DNA of 49,099 nucleotides from an uncultured Candidatus Poseidoniales archaeon (lineage in GTDB: Archaea; Thermoplasmatota; Poseidoniia; Poseidoniales; Poseidoniaceae), in the NCBI GenBank assembly GCA_905181785.1, contig CAJIZC010000006.1:1-49099 (forward strand), written 5' to 3'. This document shows positions 1 to 8,005 of this stretch, piece by piece. The notes under the pieces were generated by a model. That model worked only from the letters and a program-made list of their open reading frames with translations, had not been told where the DNA came from and did not search any database. Positions within the stretch are counted from its first letter, which is position 1; the number at the start of each line of letters is the position of its first letter. The position numbers and the translations under genes are program-made.

Positions 1-281
1 TAATTGAATACAATATGTTATGAAATGAATAAGTGGTTTAGCCCCGTTCACGAGGGGTATTCTGACCACCCCTGTACACAAGCAGTCTGTTGACGAGGAC
101 TTCGAGTGGGTCATGTTGGACCCTAGCGATGAATAGGACCCACTGCAAACCCACCGATTCAGTCAGTTTGAACACAAGGGTTTGAGCAGAGACCTTTGAA
201 TATTCTGTAAAGCGATTATTCCACAATTTATAGAACAATTACCGCCCATAGTTTCAATGCTCACACAAGCGACGACCAATT
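1..281. other. Gene-free AT-rich stretch at the window edge
   Basis: I see no convincing gene here. A 66-codon open frame on the minus strand (38-238) has no recognisable domain and no ribosome binding site. A short inverted repeat, CCCC at 42-45 and GGGG at 54-57, could be the end of a terminator for a gene outside the window. The stretch is clearly richer in A and T than the sequence after 1.3 kb. Confidence 0.5.
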
Positions 282-734
282 ATGTGGGGCACACTTGGCG
301 TAATTTTTCTCATCCTACTGCTTTCCTTCGGAGTTTGGTATTCCATTACCAATTCACTTCCATTTTTAATCGAGAAAGATATGTTTGACGGTGAAACGAA
401 AACATTCGTTTTCAAAAAGAATGGTAAAGAAAAAGCCCTCAAAATAAAAAAGGCTAACGATGCATTGAACTCTATCACCTCGACAAGAACTTCTTCTGGT
501 AGTATTTCCTTTGATCCAAAGCGAGAAGATGGACTTCATCTTGTTTTTTCGATGTGGGAAAGCGGAGGGGTTCATCACATGACAATCATTGAGATGGATG
601 GGGAAAAAGTCATTCAGGAAGATGAATATAATCTTGAAGAAAAAGGTCTCGTGCCTGCTGTTCACAGAATGATAGATCTGATAGAACGAATGAGTTCTAC
701 TTCCTCAGTTTGGGACGAGGTTTCTTCGGATTAG
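282..734 (+). CDS. Small membrane-anchored protein of unknown function
   Basis: This 150-residue protein has one N-terminal membrane segment (about residues 4-25) followed by a soluble region of about 120 residues rich in Lys, Glu and Ser. I recognise no domain family. The likely topology is a single N-terminal anchor with the soluble part outside or inside the membrane; the sequence does not decide which. Base use differs from the rest of the window: it is AT-rich with many AAA, ATT and GAA codons, while most neighbours prefer C or G in third position. This may mark a recently acquired gene. No ribosome binding site is obvious before the ATG. It has no close operon partner. Confidence 0.6.
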   Translation: MWGTLGVIFLILLLSFGVWYSITNSLPFLIEKDMFDGETKTFVFKKNGKEKALKIKKANDALNSITSTRTSSGSISFDPKREDGLHLVFSMWESGGVHHMTIIEMDGEKVIQEDEYNLEEKGLVPAVHRMIDLIERMSSTSSVWDEVSSD

Positions 735-868
735 ACATGGTGAATTATGCTTTAGTATTCACAAGGTGGACCCTCGTACATTCGGGCGACCACAACGGTA
801 GCGTCTGTATCGAGCCACTGCAAGCCCTTGCTATGACTGAAAGACACATACAACGTTTATTCGGTGAC

Positions 869-1150
869 TCACATTGACCAAATAACAGGTCCAGACCTTT
901 GTTCTGGTGGGGCAGTAAAGAACTCTGCAAAGCCACCCATTATTTCTACAACCAAAGGTGCTGCTTTCATGAAACTCTCTTCGGAATCATAGACTGCCAA
1001 ACCCACAGCTTCCCCCTCACTTGTTTGAACGAAGGTTACGGATTGGAGTCCAGGGAGTGCCTGCATTGCATCTCGTAGTTCATCCGCTCTTGCAACAAAA
1101 GCCTCTTTTTGTTCTGGATTGATCTGTGCTATGCTCACTCTGAAGTACAT
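869..1150 (-). CDS. ABM-like dimeric alpha-beta barrel protein
   Basis: This 93-residue protein resembles the antibiotic biosynthesis monooxygenase (ABM) or ferredoxin-like dimeric alpha-beta barrel group. It has an opening strand (YFRVSIAQI), a helix rich in Glu and Arg, then LPGLQSVTFVQT and AVGLAVYDSEESF, the usual order of strands and helices. Such small proteins may be haem-degrading or quinol oxygenases, or have no known activity; the substrate cannot be told here. I chose the ATG at 1150 because the open frame extends upstream without similarity. A GGAGGTGG sequence lies just before this ATG, and a TATA-like box lies about 25 nt upstream of it (1173-1179). If the TATA box is used the transcript would be nearly leaderless, so the two signals do not agree fully. 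Confidence 0.7.
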   Translation of the reverse strand: MYFRVSIAQINPEQKEAFVARADELRDAMQALPGLQSVTFVQTSEGEAVGLAVYDSEESFMKAAPLVVEIMGGFAEFFTAPPEQRSGPVIWSM

Positions 1151-1172
1151 ATTCCCACCTCCAACATCGGGG

Positions 1173-1179
1173 ATATAAT
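1173..1179 (-). promoter_or_regulatory. TATA-like box for the ABM-like gene
   Basis: On the minus strand the sequence reads GATTATATCC. It is centred about 26 nt upstream of the ATG at 1150, the spacing expected for an archaeal promoter whose transcript starts at or next to the start codon. Confidence 0.45.
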
Positions 1180-1359
1180 CTTTAGTCAAAGTTTCAATTG
1201 GTTTCAAGAGTGAGTTGTGAAGCAAAGGGTATCCAACCACACTGGTAAAAAATTGAGAGGCGATTTGGGAACGGAACGGCTGTAATCGGTATTGGGGCGG
1301 TCTAAACCCCTTTTTTGGTCGCCAAAACATTGATATTCTGTAACTTTTTAAATTAAATC

Positions 1360-4149
1360 ATGAACATGCGTACATCCGCACCAAGCCTCTTGCTGACCGC
1401 TCTCCTTTTGGCCGCCCTTGTCCCTGCTGGGCCTGTGGCTGCAACACCAACTGAAGCCTCCGAATTTTACTATGGTGTGGAATACGATTGGACCAGCGTC
1501 GACTCGGATCTCACCAACTTCACCGGCCTCGACATCCCAGAAATGCTCGGAGAAGTGATGGGCGCTGCAGACGATGCAGGACTAAACTTGGTTGTCGGCC
1601 AACTCCTCACCGGTTCTTCGAATGTGTACGTGCACCACTCAGAAGACATCACACCTCAAACCATTCAAGACATGGATGGCGAAGACGTGACCGTTTGGAG
1701 TCGAACCGATGAAGTCACACTTCGTCACGGCGTCTTGTTCGACGGCGTCTTGATGACCGATTGGATGGAACCTGCATCCTTCGGATCCAGCGATGATACA
1801 TCCTTCGACATCGACGCTTCGACAAGCGGCGAACAAGTGTTGACCGTGGACATTGGCTACACCGAATACCTCGATGAAGACTACAACCTTGTCGGAGCGG
1901 ACATGGCGTTCTCGATGGAAGTCTCCGTTTCAAACGACATTGAACTCGATGCTCTTTTCGAAGGTGGCGGTGAACAACTACCAATCGATTTCGACACCGG
2001 AATTTCGATGTCCTATGCCATCACAGAGTCGGCCACACAATGGCGCCTTGGATCCCCAAGCCCAATCTATGTTGAAATGTCGTCCAATGATTTCACCAAC
2101 TGGTACTGCATGGAAGAGTGGGAAATGGACATGGGTATGCAAGCTGAAGTCGACGACGATTCAGTGATCGACCATTGCGGCACGGTGTTCGGTACCTACA
2201 CCGGAGCGCTCGACTACTCCTTTTCCCTCACCGGTATCCCAACCGAAGACATCGGCCTTGATGCAGGTGAACTTGACATTGAATTGTCAGACTCGATCAC
2301 AGAATCTGGAACGTTTGATGACACCATCACTGGTGATGAAATGGAGTTCTCCATGGGCGAATCCCTTACTGTCGATCTCGGCGATGGAGCAGGCCTCACA
2401 ACATCAGTTACTTCATGCACAAACTGCCCACCCGGCAACCCCCTCATGTTCTTCATGATGGGTCAAGTGATTGGCGGAGCCAGCGAATCATTCGCAGAAT
2501 CAGTTGCAGAAGATGTGGCAGATGAACTCAGCGACAGCATCCTTGACATCTTTGAAAGCGATGAAGACGATGGCGAAAATTACGATGAACCTAGCGGCAA
2601 TCAATGGCAATGCGACAGCGGCGACCAATGGATCTACGAATGGGAAGTCAATGACGGCCGCGATGATTGCTACGACGGCTCTGATGAACCGGACATGTCC
2701 GGTTCCTGGGGCGGTTGGAGCGACAACATTTACATGATCGTCGAGTTAGATGACGAAATGCTTTCCTTCGATGAAGACGGTAAGATGTTCATGTGTGACG
2801 ACGGGATGGAAATCAGTTGGGATCAAGTGAACGACTGGTCCAATGATTGTGCAAACAGCGAAGACGAATACGAAGGCCGCGACGTTGATGACATGTTCAC
2901 CTGCGACGACGGCACCGAAATCGAGTGGGATGCAGTCAACGATTACAATTCAGATTGTACTACGGCAGAAGACGAAGGCGCAACGGGCCACTACATGGTC
3001 GAAGCAATTCTCACTGACGCTGTGGGCACCCCCCTCTCTCAGCAGCAAGCCACCATGTGTGATGCAAATGGATGCGCCTTGAACACGGAAGGTAACTTTG
3101 GCAGTTGGTATGTCGAAACAGAAACCCTCACTCCAACTGCATACGGAGAACACATCTACTGTGTGAGCGGTATGGTCACTGATTCGAGTGACGGGACCGT
3201 CGTCATGGAATTCTCAAGCATGTGCAACGACGAGTTCGTCGGTCCAGAAATGAATGGTTGGGTCGGCACAGATGGTATGAACGTCGAATTCGAGGCGAGT
3301 GTCTATGATTGGGAAGAAAATGGCAATGCAACACTCACAGTTTCCATTATCGACCCAAGCGGCAGCGAGTTGTTCCTAGATACGATGCCTATTGATGGCA
3401 CAGAGCAGGATTACAACTTTGCTGATGATGTCGATGTCTTGGAAGTTGGCGAATACTGCGTGGAAATGCACATGACCCAAACAGGGGCATCTGAACCTTA
3501 CCAAAGCTACACAGAGTGCGAACTCGTCGAAGAAGGCCAAGAACCAAGCGACAGAGTCGTTGCCATCGTTGAAGCAATGGCAGAATCCGATCTGGAAGAG
3601 GTTCTCGAACAGTTTGGAATGAACCTTGAAGACCGACTTTCAGATGTTGCACCAACAGAATTCCCATACAATGACGGCATGTGGGCTCCAATGTGGAGTT
3701 CCGAGCACGCTGCAATGGTCGGCGTCGGCGTCTATGCAATGGATGACGATGGTGCCTACATCATGGCGGGCCCAGCAACACAAGGCTACTCTGACGACGC
3801 ACCAGTCAAGATGAGCATCCGATACCTCACAGGCGTTCCAGCGAGCACCGCTGCTGATGAAGCAGAGGATGCAAACAGCATCGAAGACATCGTCAATGTT
3901 GAGGATCACGACCTTGGAGAAATTTCAGAAGCGCTCGAAGAAGCAGGTGTTGATACCAGCGAACTTGACTTCCCAGACTCGTTCACTGCCAATGAGACCG
4001 TCAACGAAGACACCCCGCCACAAACAGCCGAGGAACTTGCAGAAGACGCAGGTCTTGCCGGTGCTTTGCCGGCCTTGTCTCCAATTTCATTGATTGCAGT
4101 GATTTCCCTTGCGGGTATTGTGATTGGACGTCGAACCGAAGAGGCTTGA
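1360..4149 (+). CDS. Large acidic surface protein with LDL-receptor-A-like motifs
   Basis: This 929-residue protein has an N-terminal signal peptide (hydrophobic residues 9-28, ending VAA before TPTEAS) and a C-terminal membrane segment (about 900-922) followed by GRRTEEA. This is the layout of an anchored cell-surface protein. The body is very acidic, with many Asp, Glu, Met and Ser residues. Residues about 416-539 hold three copies of a Cys-containing motif. The best copy (2611-2688) runs Cys, Gly, Ile, Val-Asn-Asp-Gly, Asp-Asp-Cys, Asp-Gly-Ser-Asp-Glu, which matches the calcium-binding half of an LDL receptor class A repeat. Each copy keeps only two of the six usual Cys. The rest is unrecognised, probably beta-rich. 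It is probably transcribed alone; the next gene starts 31 nt downstream. Binding of calcium or of a polymer is possible but not shown. Confidence 0.75.
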   Translation: MNMRTSAPSLLLTALLLAALVPAGPVAATPTEASEFYYGVEYDWTSVDSDLTNFTGLDIPEMLGEVMGAADDAGLNLVVGQLLTGSSNVYVHHSEDITPQTIQDMDGEDVTVWSRTDEVTLRHGVLFDGVLMTDWMEPASFGSSDDTSFDIDASTSGEQVLTVDIGYTEYLDEDYNLVGADMAFSMEVSVSNDIELDALFEGGGEQLPIDFDTGISMSYAITESATQWRLGSPSPIYVEMSSNDFTNWYCMEEWEMDMGMQAEVDDDSVIDHCGTVFGTYTGALDYSFSLTGIPTEDIGLDAGELDIELSDSITESGTFDDTITGDEMEFSMGESLTVDLGDGAGLTTSVTSCTNCPPGNPLMFFMMGQVIGGASESFAESVAEDVADELSDSILDIFESDEDDGENYDEPSGNQWQCDSGDQWIYEWEVNDGRDDCYDGSDEPDMSGSWGGWSDNIYMIVELDDEMLSFDEDGKMFMCDDGMEISWDQVNDWSNDCANSEDEYEGRDVDDMFTCDDGTEIEWDAVNDYNSDCTTAEDEGATGHYMVEAILTDAVGTPLSQQQATMCDANGCALNTEGNFGSWYVETETLTPTAYGEHIYCVSGMVTDSSDGTVVMEFSSMCNDEFVGPEMNGWVGTDGMNVEFEASVYDWEENGNATLTVSIIDPSGSELFLDTMPIDGTEQDYNFADDVDVLEVGEYCVEMHMTQTGASEPYQSYTECELVEEGQEPSDRVVAIVEAMAESDLEEVLEQFGMNLEDRLSDVAPTEFPYNDGMWAPMWSSEHAAMVGVGVYAMDDDGAYIMAGPATQGYSDDAPVKMSIRYLTGVPASTAADEAEDANSIEDIVNVEDHDLGEISEALEEAGVDTSELDFPDSFTANETVNEDTPPQTAEELAEDAGLAGALPALSPISLIAVISLAGIVIGRRTEEA
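2605..2976 (+). repeat. Three LDLa-like half repeats within the surface protein
   Basis: The copies start at the Cys codons 2611, 2794 and 2902 and end at the Asp-Glu codons 2683-2688, 2863-2868 and 2971-2976. The shared pattern is Cys-Asp-x-Gly, an Ile six to eight residues later, Val-Asn-Asp, Asp-Cys, then an acidic Asp-Glu end. The copies are diverged at the DNA level, so this is an old duplication. Confidence 0.65.
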
Positions 4150-4180
4150 ATCGAGCCCTCAAGTACGATGAACGGCAGGC

Positions 4181-5089
4181 ATGGGCATGTCACTACGTCC
4201 GGCACCCTCTCATGTGGGTACCGCCGTACGTGGTGTTGCGACCATCTTGATTGTGATTCATATCTTGATGTCAGCATGGCTTGTTGTCCAATTTGATGGG
4301 CGATACACGGAAGGCAGACCTTCCCCGACCAACATTAAGGCAATCATCGCCGTCGATGACGACCAAACACTGATCGATATCAAGATGGAGAATTCCACTT
4401 CCTTTGTGCTTTACATGCTGGTTCGTGACTATGATGAACCAAAACAAAACGAGACAACACCATCAGAGCCATCGGAACAATCCTCTTCTTCAGACGAGGA
4501 TGAACCGCCGAAAGACCGCCTTAATCAAGCGCGATTGTTCACCAAGGCATGCCTAAGTTTGCTTGTCATCTCAGAGCTCGTTATGCTGTTTGGTCTTCGC
4601 CTACGAGCCACACTGCGAGGGGTCGTTTGGTCCAGCGTTTTGTTGTGCTTCCTGGTCCTCCTTCCTGGGGCGTACTTGAGCGACTTGGCTGGAGGCGAGG
4701 AAGGGGACGAGGAAAGCAAATCGTCGTCGAACGACAGCCTTGCCAATGAAACATTTGTCGCGCAAACAGAAGACGGGGCGATGGTCCACGGCACAAGTTC
4801 TGTCGATTTCTCCCTTGCCCCACTGGGCGTGCACGTGGACATGATGTTCAACGGGTACGACCTTGGCTTGGTTGAAAAGTCCAATCAATCAACCGTCAGA
4901 GCAGAAGTCCCGGCCGAGGGGAGCAAAGACGCTTCATCTTGGGTTCAATTTGAATCAAGGCTAACGGCAAAAGCAGGAAAAAACATACAATCGCTGTTTA
5001 TTCTTCCAGTGCTGTGGCTTGCCTTCCCAGCCGCAAGCCTGCGCCAAAAGACCGAACCCGAAGATCACCCTTCGGATGAAGAGGCGTGA
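4181..5089 (+). CDS. Multi-pass membrane protein, unknown
   Basis: This 302-residue protein has four likely membrane segments: about 18-37, 121-139, 147-166 and 269-284. Between the first two is a soluble part ending in a low-complexity acidic and Ser-rich linker (Ser-Glu-Pro and SSSSDEDEPP). Between the third and fourth is an outer domain of about 100 residues. The C-terminal tail is charged. No family is recognised. The gene follows the surface protein gene by 31 nt on the same strand and may be co-transcribed. However, AAGTAC lies 20 nt before this ATG, the same spacing as GAGTAC before two other starts in the window, so it may have its own promoter. The second in-frame Met (4187) is an alternative start. 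Confidence 0.65.
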   Translation: MGMSLRPAPSHVGTAVRGVATILIVIHILMSAWLVVQFDGRYTEGRPSPTNIKAIIAVDDDQTLIDIKMENSTSFVLYMLVRDYDEPKQNETTPSEPSEQSSSSDEDEPPKDRLNQARLFTKACLSLLVISELVMLFGLRLRATLRGVVWSSVLLCFLVLLPGAYLSDLAGGEEGDEESKSSSNDSLANETFVAQTEDGAMVHGTSSVDFSLAPLGVHVDMMFNGYDLGLVEKSNQSTVRAEVPAEGSKDASSWVQFESRLTAKAGKNIQSLFILPVLWLAFPAASLRQKTEPEDHPSDEEA

Positions 5090-5094
5090 CCCTC

Positions 5095-5688
5095 TCATTG
5101 AGCCTCTCGAGCCTTTCGACACACTTCCACGAAGTTGTCGAACATCTCTTTTCCAAATTCAGAATCGTTGACTTCCGGATGGAATTGCAGTCCGAAGCGA
5201 TCGCCTTTCTCATTCTCCATGCCTTGAACTTGGCAAGAATCGCTGCTTGCAGTGATGAAAAATCCATCAGGGACTTCGTGAACCTCGTCGTTATGAGATT
5301 CCCATACAGTTTGTGATTCTCCGGTTCCGGCAAAAATCATGCCTCCGCCATCATGAAGTTTGATTTGCATAGCACCGAATTCTGGTTCGGGAGATTCTCG
5401 AGCATCGCCGCCGTAGAACCTCGCCATGAATTGATGGCCAGCGCATATGCCGAGCACGGGCACATCGAGTTCGAGGTAAGCCCCACAGTTTCCAAGTTCG
5501 CCCGTGAGGCCGACGCGTGCTGCACCGCCCGATAGAATAATTCCATCAACCGCCCGAAGCTCTTCGACTGGCGTTGTGTTTTCGATGATTTTCGTGTCCA
5601 CTTTGAGGTAACGCAACATGCGCCACTCGCGGTGCGTCCACTGTCCGCCATTGTCAACTACGTCGATGATGAGAGGTCGTTCGTCCAT
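5095..5688 (-). CDS. guaA: GMP synthase, glutaminase subunit A
   Basis: This is the separate class I glutamine amidotransferase subunit of archaeal GMP synthase. It makes ammonia from glutamine for the ATP-pyrophosphatase subunit, which converts XMP to GMP in the cytoplasm. The 197-residue length fits the archaeal family (about 185-200). The N-terminus has the family pattern IIDVVDNGGQWTHR. The nucleophile elbow GICAGHQ places the catalytic Cys at residue 82, and HPEV near residue 170 supplies the catalytic His and Glu. The ATG at 5688 was chosen over upstream starts because homology begins there. The synthetase subunit is not in the window. The gene diverges from the FAD oxidoreductase across about 40 nt, so their promoters must overlap. 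It converges with the upstream membrane protein gene, five bases apart. Confidence 0.93.
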   Translation of the reverse strand: MDERPLIIDVVDNGGQWTHREWRMLRYLKVDTKIIENTTPVEELRAVDGIILSGGAARVGLTGELGNCGAYLELDVPVLGICAGHQFMARFYGGDARESPEPEFGAMQIKLHDGGGMIFAGTGESQTVWESHNDEVHEVPDGFFITASSDSCQVQGMENEKGDRFGLQFHPEVNDSEFGKEMFDNFVEVCRKAREAQ

Positions 5689-5729
5689 TGCACATCGCCT
5701 ATGATTTCTGCTGTGTAAGTCGAACAACC

Positions 5730-6926
5730 ATGAACATGCCGCACCGATTGAACCGTGAATGGGTTGATGATGGTATGCCAACTGGGCGTTGTATGGTCCG
5801 AGTCCTCGTTGTTGGTGGAGGGCTTGCAGGATTATCAGCGGCCCTCGAAGCCACCACTGCTGGCCACCATGTCGTGGCGCTGGAACGCAGCTCGAGAATT
5901 GGCGGTAGAGCAACAAGCCAGCCGCTCGATGGATTTGCCATCGGCTATGGCCCGCATCTTTTATTGAAAAACGGGCCACTTCACTCCATTGCAAAGCGGC
6001 TCAGTCGAGTGCGCCTTGCGGTGAGTCCACTGCGACCTCATCGGACCGAAGTTCTCGGCCACGGAATGATTCGGCCAACTGGGGATCTGCATCAAGCATC
6101 GCTCCACAAACGGGCGCTGAAGGCAAACGACACCGGTCATCCAATTGTGCAAGGAGCCAACCTCTTGGCCAACTGGGGCACCAACAACACCGCTCGTATG
6201 CAAGCGCTCAACAAGAGCCAATTGCTCGTGAGCAACGAAGGCTGGGCGGGTCTGGTCGGTCGCATGGCTGCAGCGCTGGATGAAGTGGGTGTGTTCATCG
6301 AATGCGGTTTAGAAGTCACTCGAATTGAACAGGGTACCGTCCACCTCTCAAACGGGCGAACCATCGAAACAGATGTGATCGTTCTTGCATGCGGCGCAAA
6401 AAAAGCGCGACGCCTCCTTTCGGATATCGATTCGACAGCGACAGAACAGCACTTCAGTCGCTTGAAACGCATAACAGCGTCAACCATCGAAGTTGCATTG
6501 GATGCGAAACCATTTGGTGACCGCCACGCCCTTGTCGACGTTGAACGGCAAATGAGCATCCTCGATTACATCGGAATCCAACCTAAACTTGGACCGAACG
6601 GCTCGCACCTTGCTGCCATTGCGGTTGGCGGTTTAGCCCATGACGCAGGGGCGACTCGCTTTGATTCAGCAGAACAACGCTTGGCGGCTCTCGAGGCCTT
6701 CTTGGACGAACGGGCGCTTGGCTGGCGAAATCACATTGTGCAAGATGGGCGCCAAGCCAACATCACGGTTCATGACGCAGGGGCCTTCAAAATCAACCCG
6801 CTTGCCTTCAAAGACCACGGGGTTGTGCTGGCTGGCGCATGGGTCGAAAACGAACATGAATTGGCAGACGGGGCCGTGTCTTCTGGCAGAAAAGCCGGTC
6901 GCCTGATTTCAAAAATCACGGGTTGA
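5730..6926 (+). CDS. FAD-dependent oxidoreductase, amine oxidase / phytoene desaturase type
   Basis: This protein of about 398 residues has an N-terminal Rossmann dinucleotide-binding motif, VLVVGGGLAGLSAA, then ALERSSRIGGRA, the signature of the amine oxidase and carotenoid desaturase superfamily. The C-terminal FAD-binding end, VVLAGAWVENEHELADGAVSSG, is also present. The substrate is unknown; isoprenoid desaturases and protoporphyrinogen oxidase belong to the same superfamily. Three starts are possible: 5730, 5775 and 5793. I chose 5730 because it lies in an AACCATG context seen at several other starts here. The 5793 start sits right at the Rossmann strand and is the conservative choice. 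The next gene, xth, follows after 32 nt on the same strand. Confidence 0.8.
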   Translation: MNMPHRLNREWVDDGMPTGRCMVRVLVVGGGLAGLSAALEATTAGHHVVALERSSRIGGRATSQPLDGFAIGYGPHLLLKNGPLHSIAKRLSRVRLAVSPLRPHRTEVLGHGMIRPTGDLHQASLHKRALKANDTGHPIVQGANLLANWGTNNTARMQALNKSQLLVSNEGWAGLVGRMAAALDEVGVFIECGLEVTRIEQGTVHLSNGRTIETDVIVLACGAKKARRLLSDIDSTATEQHFSRLKRITASTIEVALDAKPFGDRHALVDVERQMSILDYIGIQPKLGPNGSHLAAIAVGGLAHDAGATRFDSAEQRLAALEAFLDERALGWRNHIVQDGRQANITVHDAGAFKINPLAFKDHGVVLAGAWVENEHELADGAVSSGRKAGRLISKITG

Positions 6927-6958
6927 ACACTTATTCACCGGCGGGCCAACCGCCATTC

Positions 6959-7738
6959 ATGCGCTTCGTCTCATGGAACGTCAACGGGATCAGAGCCGCC
7001 ATCAGAAAGGGCATCGACGGCTATTTTGATTCCATTGATGCGGATGTTTGGATGCTCCAAGAAGTCCGCTGTTTACCAGAACAATTGCCCAAAGGATGGA
7101 CGTGGCCAGAAGGGTACGATGTTCACCTCCATTCCGCACAGAAGAAAGGTTACTCGGGTGTGACAACCCTCAGCCGACTTCCCATCACAAGCACCTCGAC
7201 AGGGATGGGCGGTCGCATCGATGAAAACGACACTGAAGGCCGAATTATTGTCTCGAACCATGAAGGCTTCACCTGCATCAACACCTACCTGCCAAGCGGC
7301 TCCAATAAAGAAGAACGCCAAGCGTTCAAGGAGGGCTGGATGGACGAATGGCGCACCTTCCTGAAGCCGTACCTTGACCTTTCAACCCCGGTCATCGTGT
7401 GCGGTGATCTCAACATTGCCCACACTGAAGATGACATTTGGAACCCAAAGGGGAATGCAAAATCCAGTGGCTTTCTTCCACATGAGCGAGCGTGGTTCAC
7501 CGACTTGTTGAGCGATGGCTGGCGCGATGTGTTCCGCGAACATGTTGGCGAAGGGGAGAAGATCTTCTCATGGTGGTCAAACCGAGGCCAAGCGAGAGCC
7601 AAAGACCGCGGATGGCGCATTGATTACTTCCTGCTCAACGAGGCAGCAGCGGCACGCTTTGAGTCAATTCGAATCGAGCGCCAAGGCGGGCTTGATGTTT
7701 CGGATCACGCACCGGTGATTTTGGATTTGAAGGATTGA
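6959..7738 (+). CDS. xth: Exonuclease III-type AP endonuclease
   Basis: This DNA repair enzyme of the exonuclease III / APE1 family cuts DNA at abasic sites. Its 259 residues match the family length. It starts with FVSWNVNGIRAA, has the metal ligand Glu in MLQEVR (residue 35), the catalytic GDLNIAH motif, and the C-terminal SDHAPV motif with the essential Asp-His. WRIDYFLLNE precedes the end, as is usual. All key residues seen in the family are present. The start at 6959 is set by homology; upstream in-frame codons add no recognisable sequence. The stop codon lies directly against the stop of pcc1 on the other strand, with no base between them. Confidence 0.94.
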   Translation: MRFVSWNVNGIRAAIRKGIDGYFDSIDADVWMLQEVRCLPEQLPKGWTWPEGYDVHLHSAQKKGYSGVTTLSRLPITSTSTGMGGRIDENDTEGRIIVSNHEGFTCINTYLPSGSNKEERQAFKEGWMDEWRTFLKPYLDLSTPVIVCGDLNIAHTEDDIWNPKGNAKSSGFLPHERAWFTDLLSDGWRDVFREHVGEGEKIFSWWSNRGQARAKDRGWRIDYFLLNEAAAARFESIRIERQGGLDVSDHAPVILDLKD

Positions 7739-7957
7739 TTATTCGCCTTCGATGTCCGCAAGCGAGACCATCAACTCGTCGACAATGTCCCGCAGTGTCT
7801 GCAATGAAGTGTGGTGAACTTGGACCGTGAGATGGGCTTTCCCTTCCCGCTCTGAGAGTTTGGCTTTGCAGTGCGGGCGCGAGGCAGCGGCAAGATAGAC
7901 GACGCCAAGCGCAGGGTCGCCTGACCATTCCACCGTGACGTGGTGCCCTTCGACCAT
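7739..7957 (-). CDS. pcc1: Probable KEOPS complex subunit Pcc1
   Basis: The 72-residue protein fits the small dimerising subunit Pcc1 of KEOPS, which helps make the t6A modification of tRNAs that read ANN codons. Evidence is the size and the C-terminal pattern: a strand (AHLTVQVHH), then SLQTLRDIVDELMVSLADIE, which matches the family's Asp/Thr-Leu-x-Ala-Leu-Arg helix. The N-terminal strand VEGHHVTVEWSGD also fits. The match is by pattern, so the call is likely but not certain. The gene diverges from hflX across 48 nt and ends against xth. Other KEOPS genes are not in the window. Confidence 0.65.
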   Translation of the reverse strand: MVEGHHVTVEWSGDPALGVVYLAAASRPHCKAKLSEREGKAHLTVQVHHTSLQTLRDIVDELMVSLADIEGE

Positions 7958-8005
7958 GAGGTGAGGTTGAGGTGGACTCTTATGACAATGACTCAACGCC
8001 CAACC

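Noticed and set aside
38-238. A 66-codon minus-strand open frame
   Set aside because: No domain, no ribosome binding site and no normal composition.
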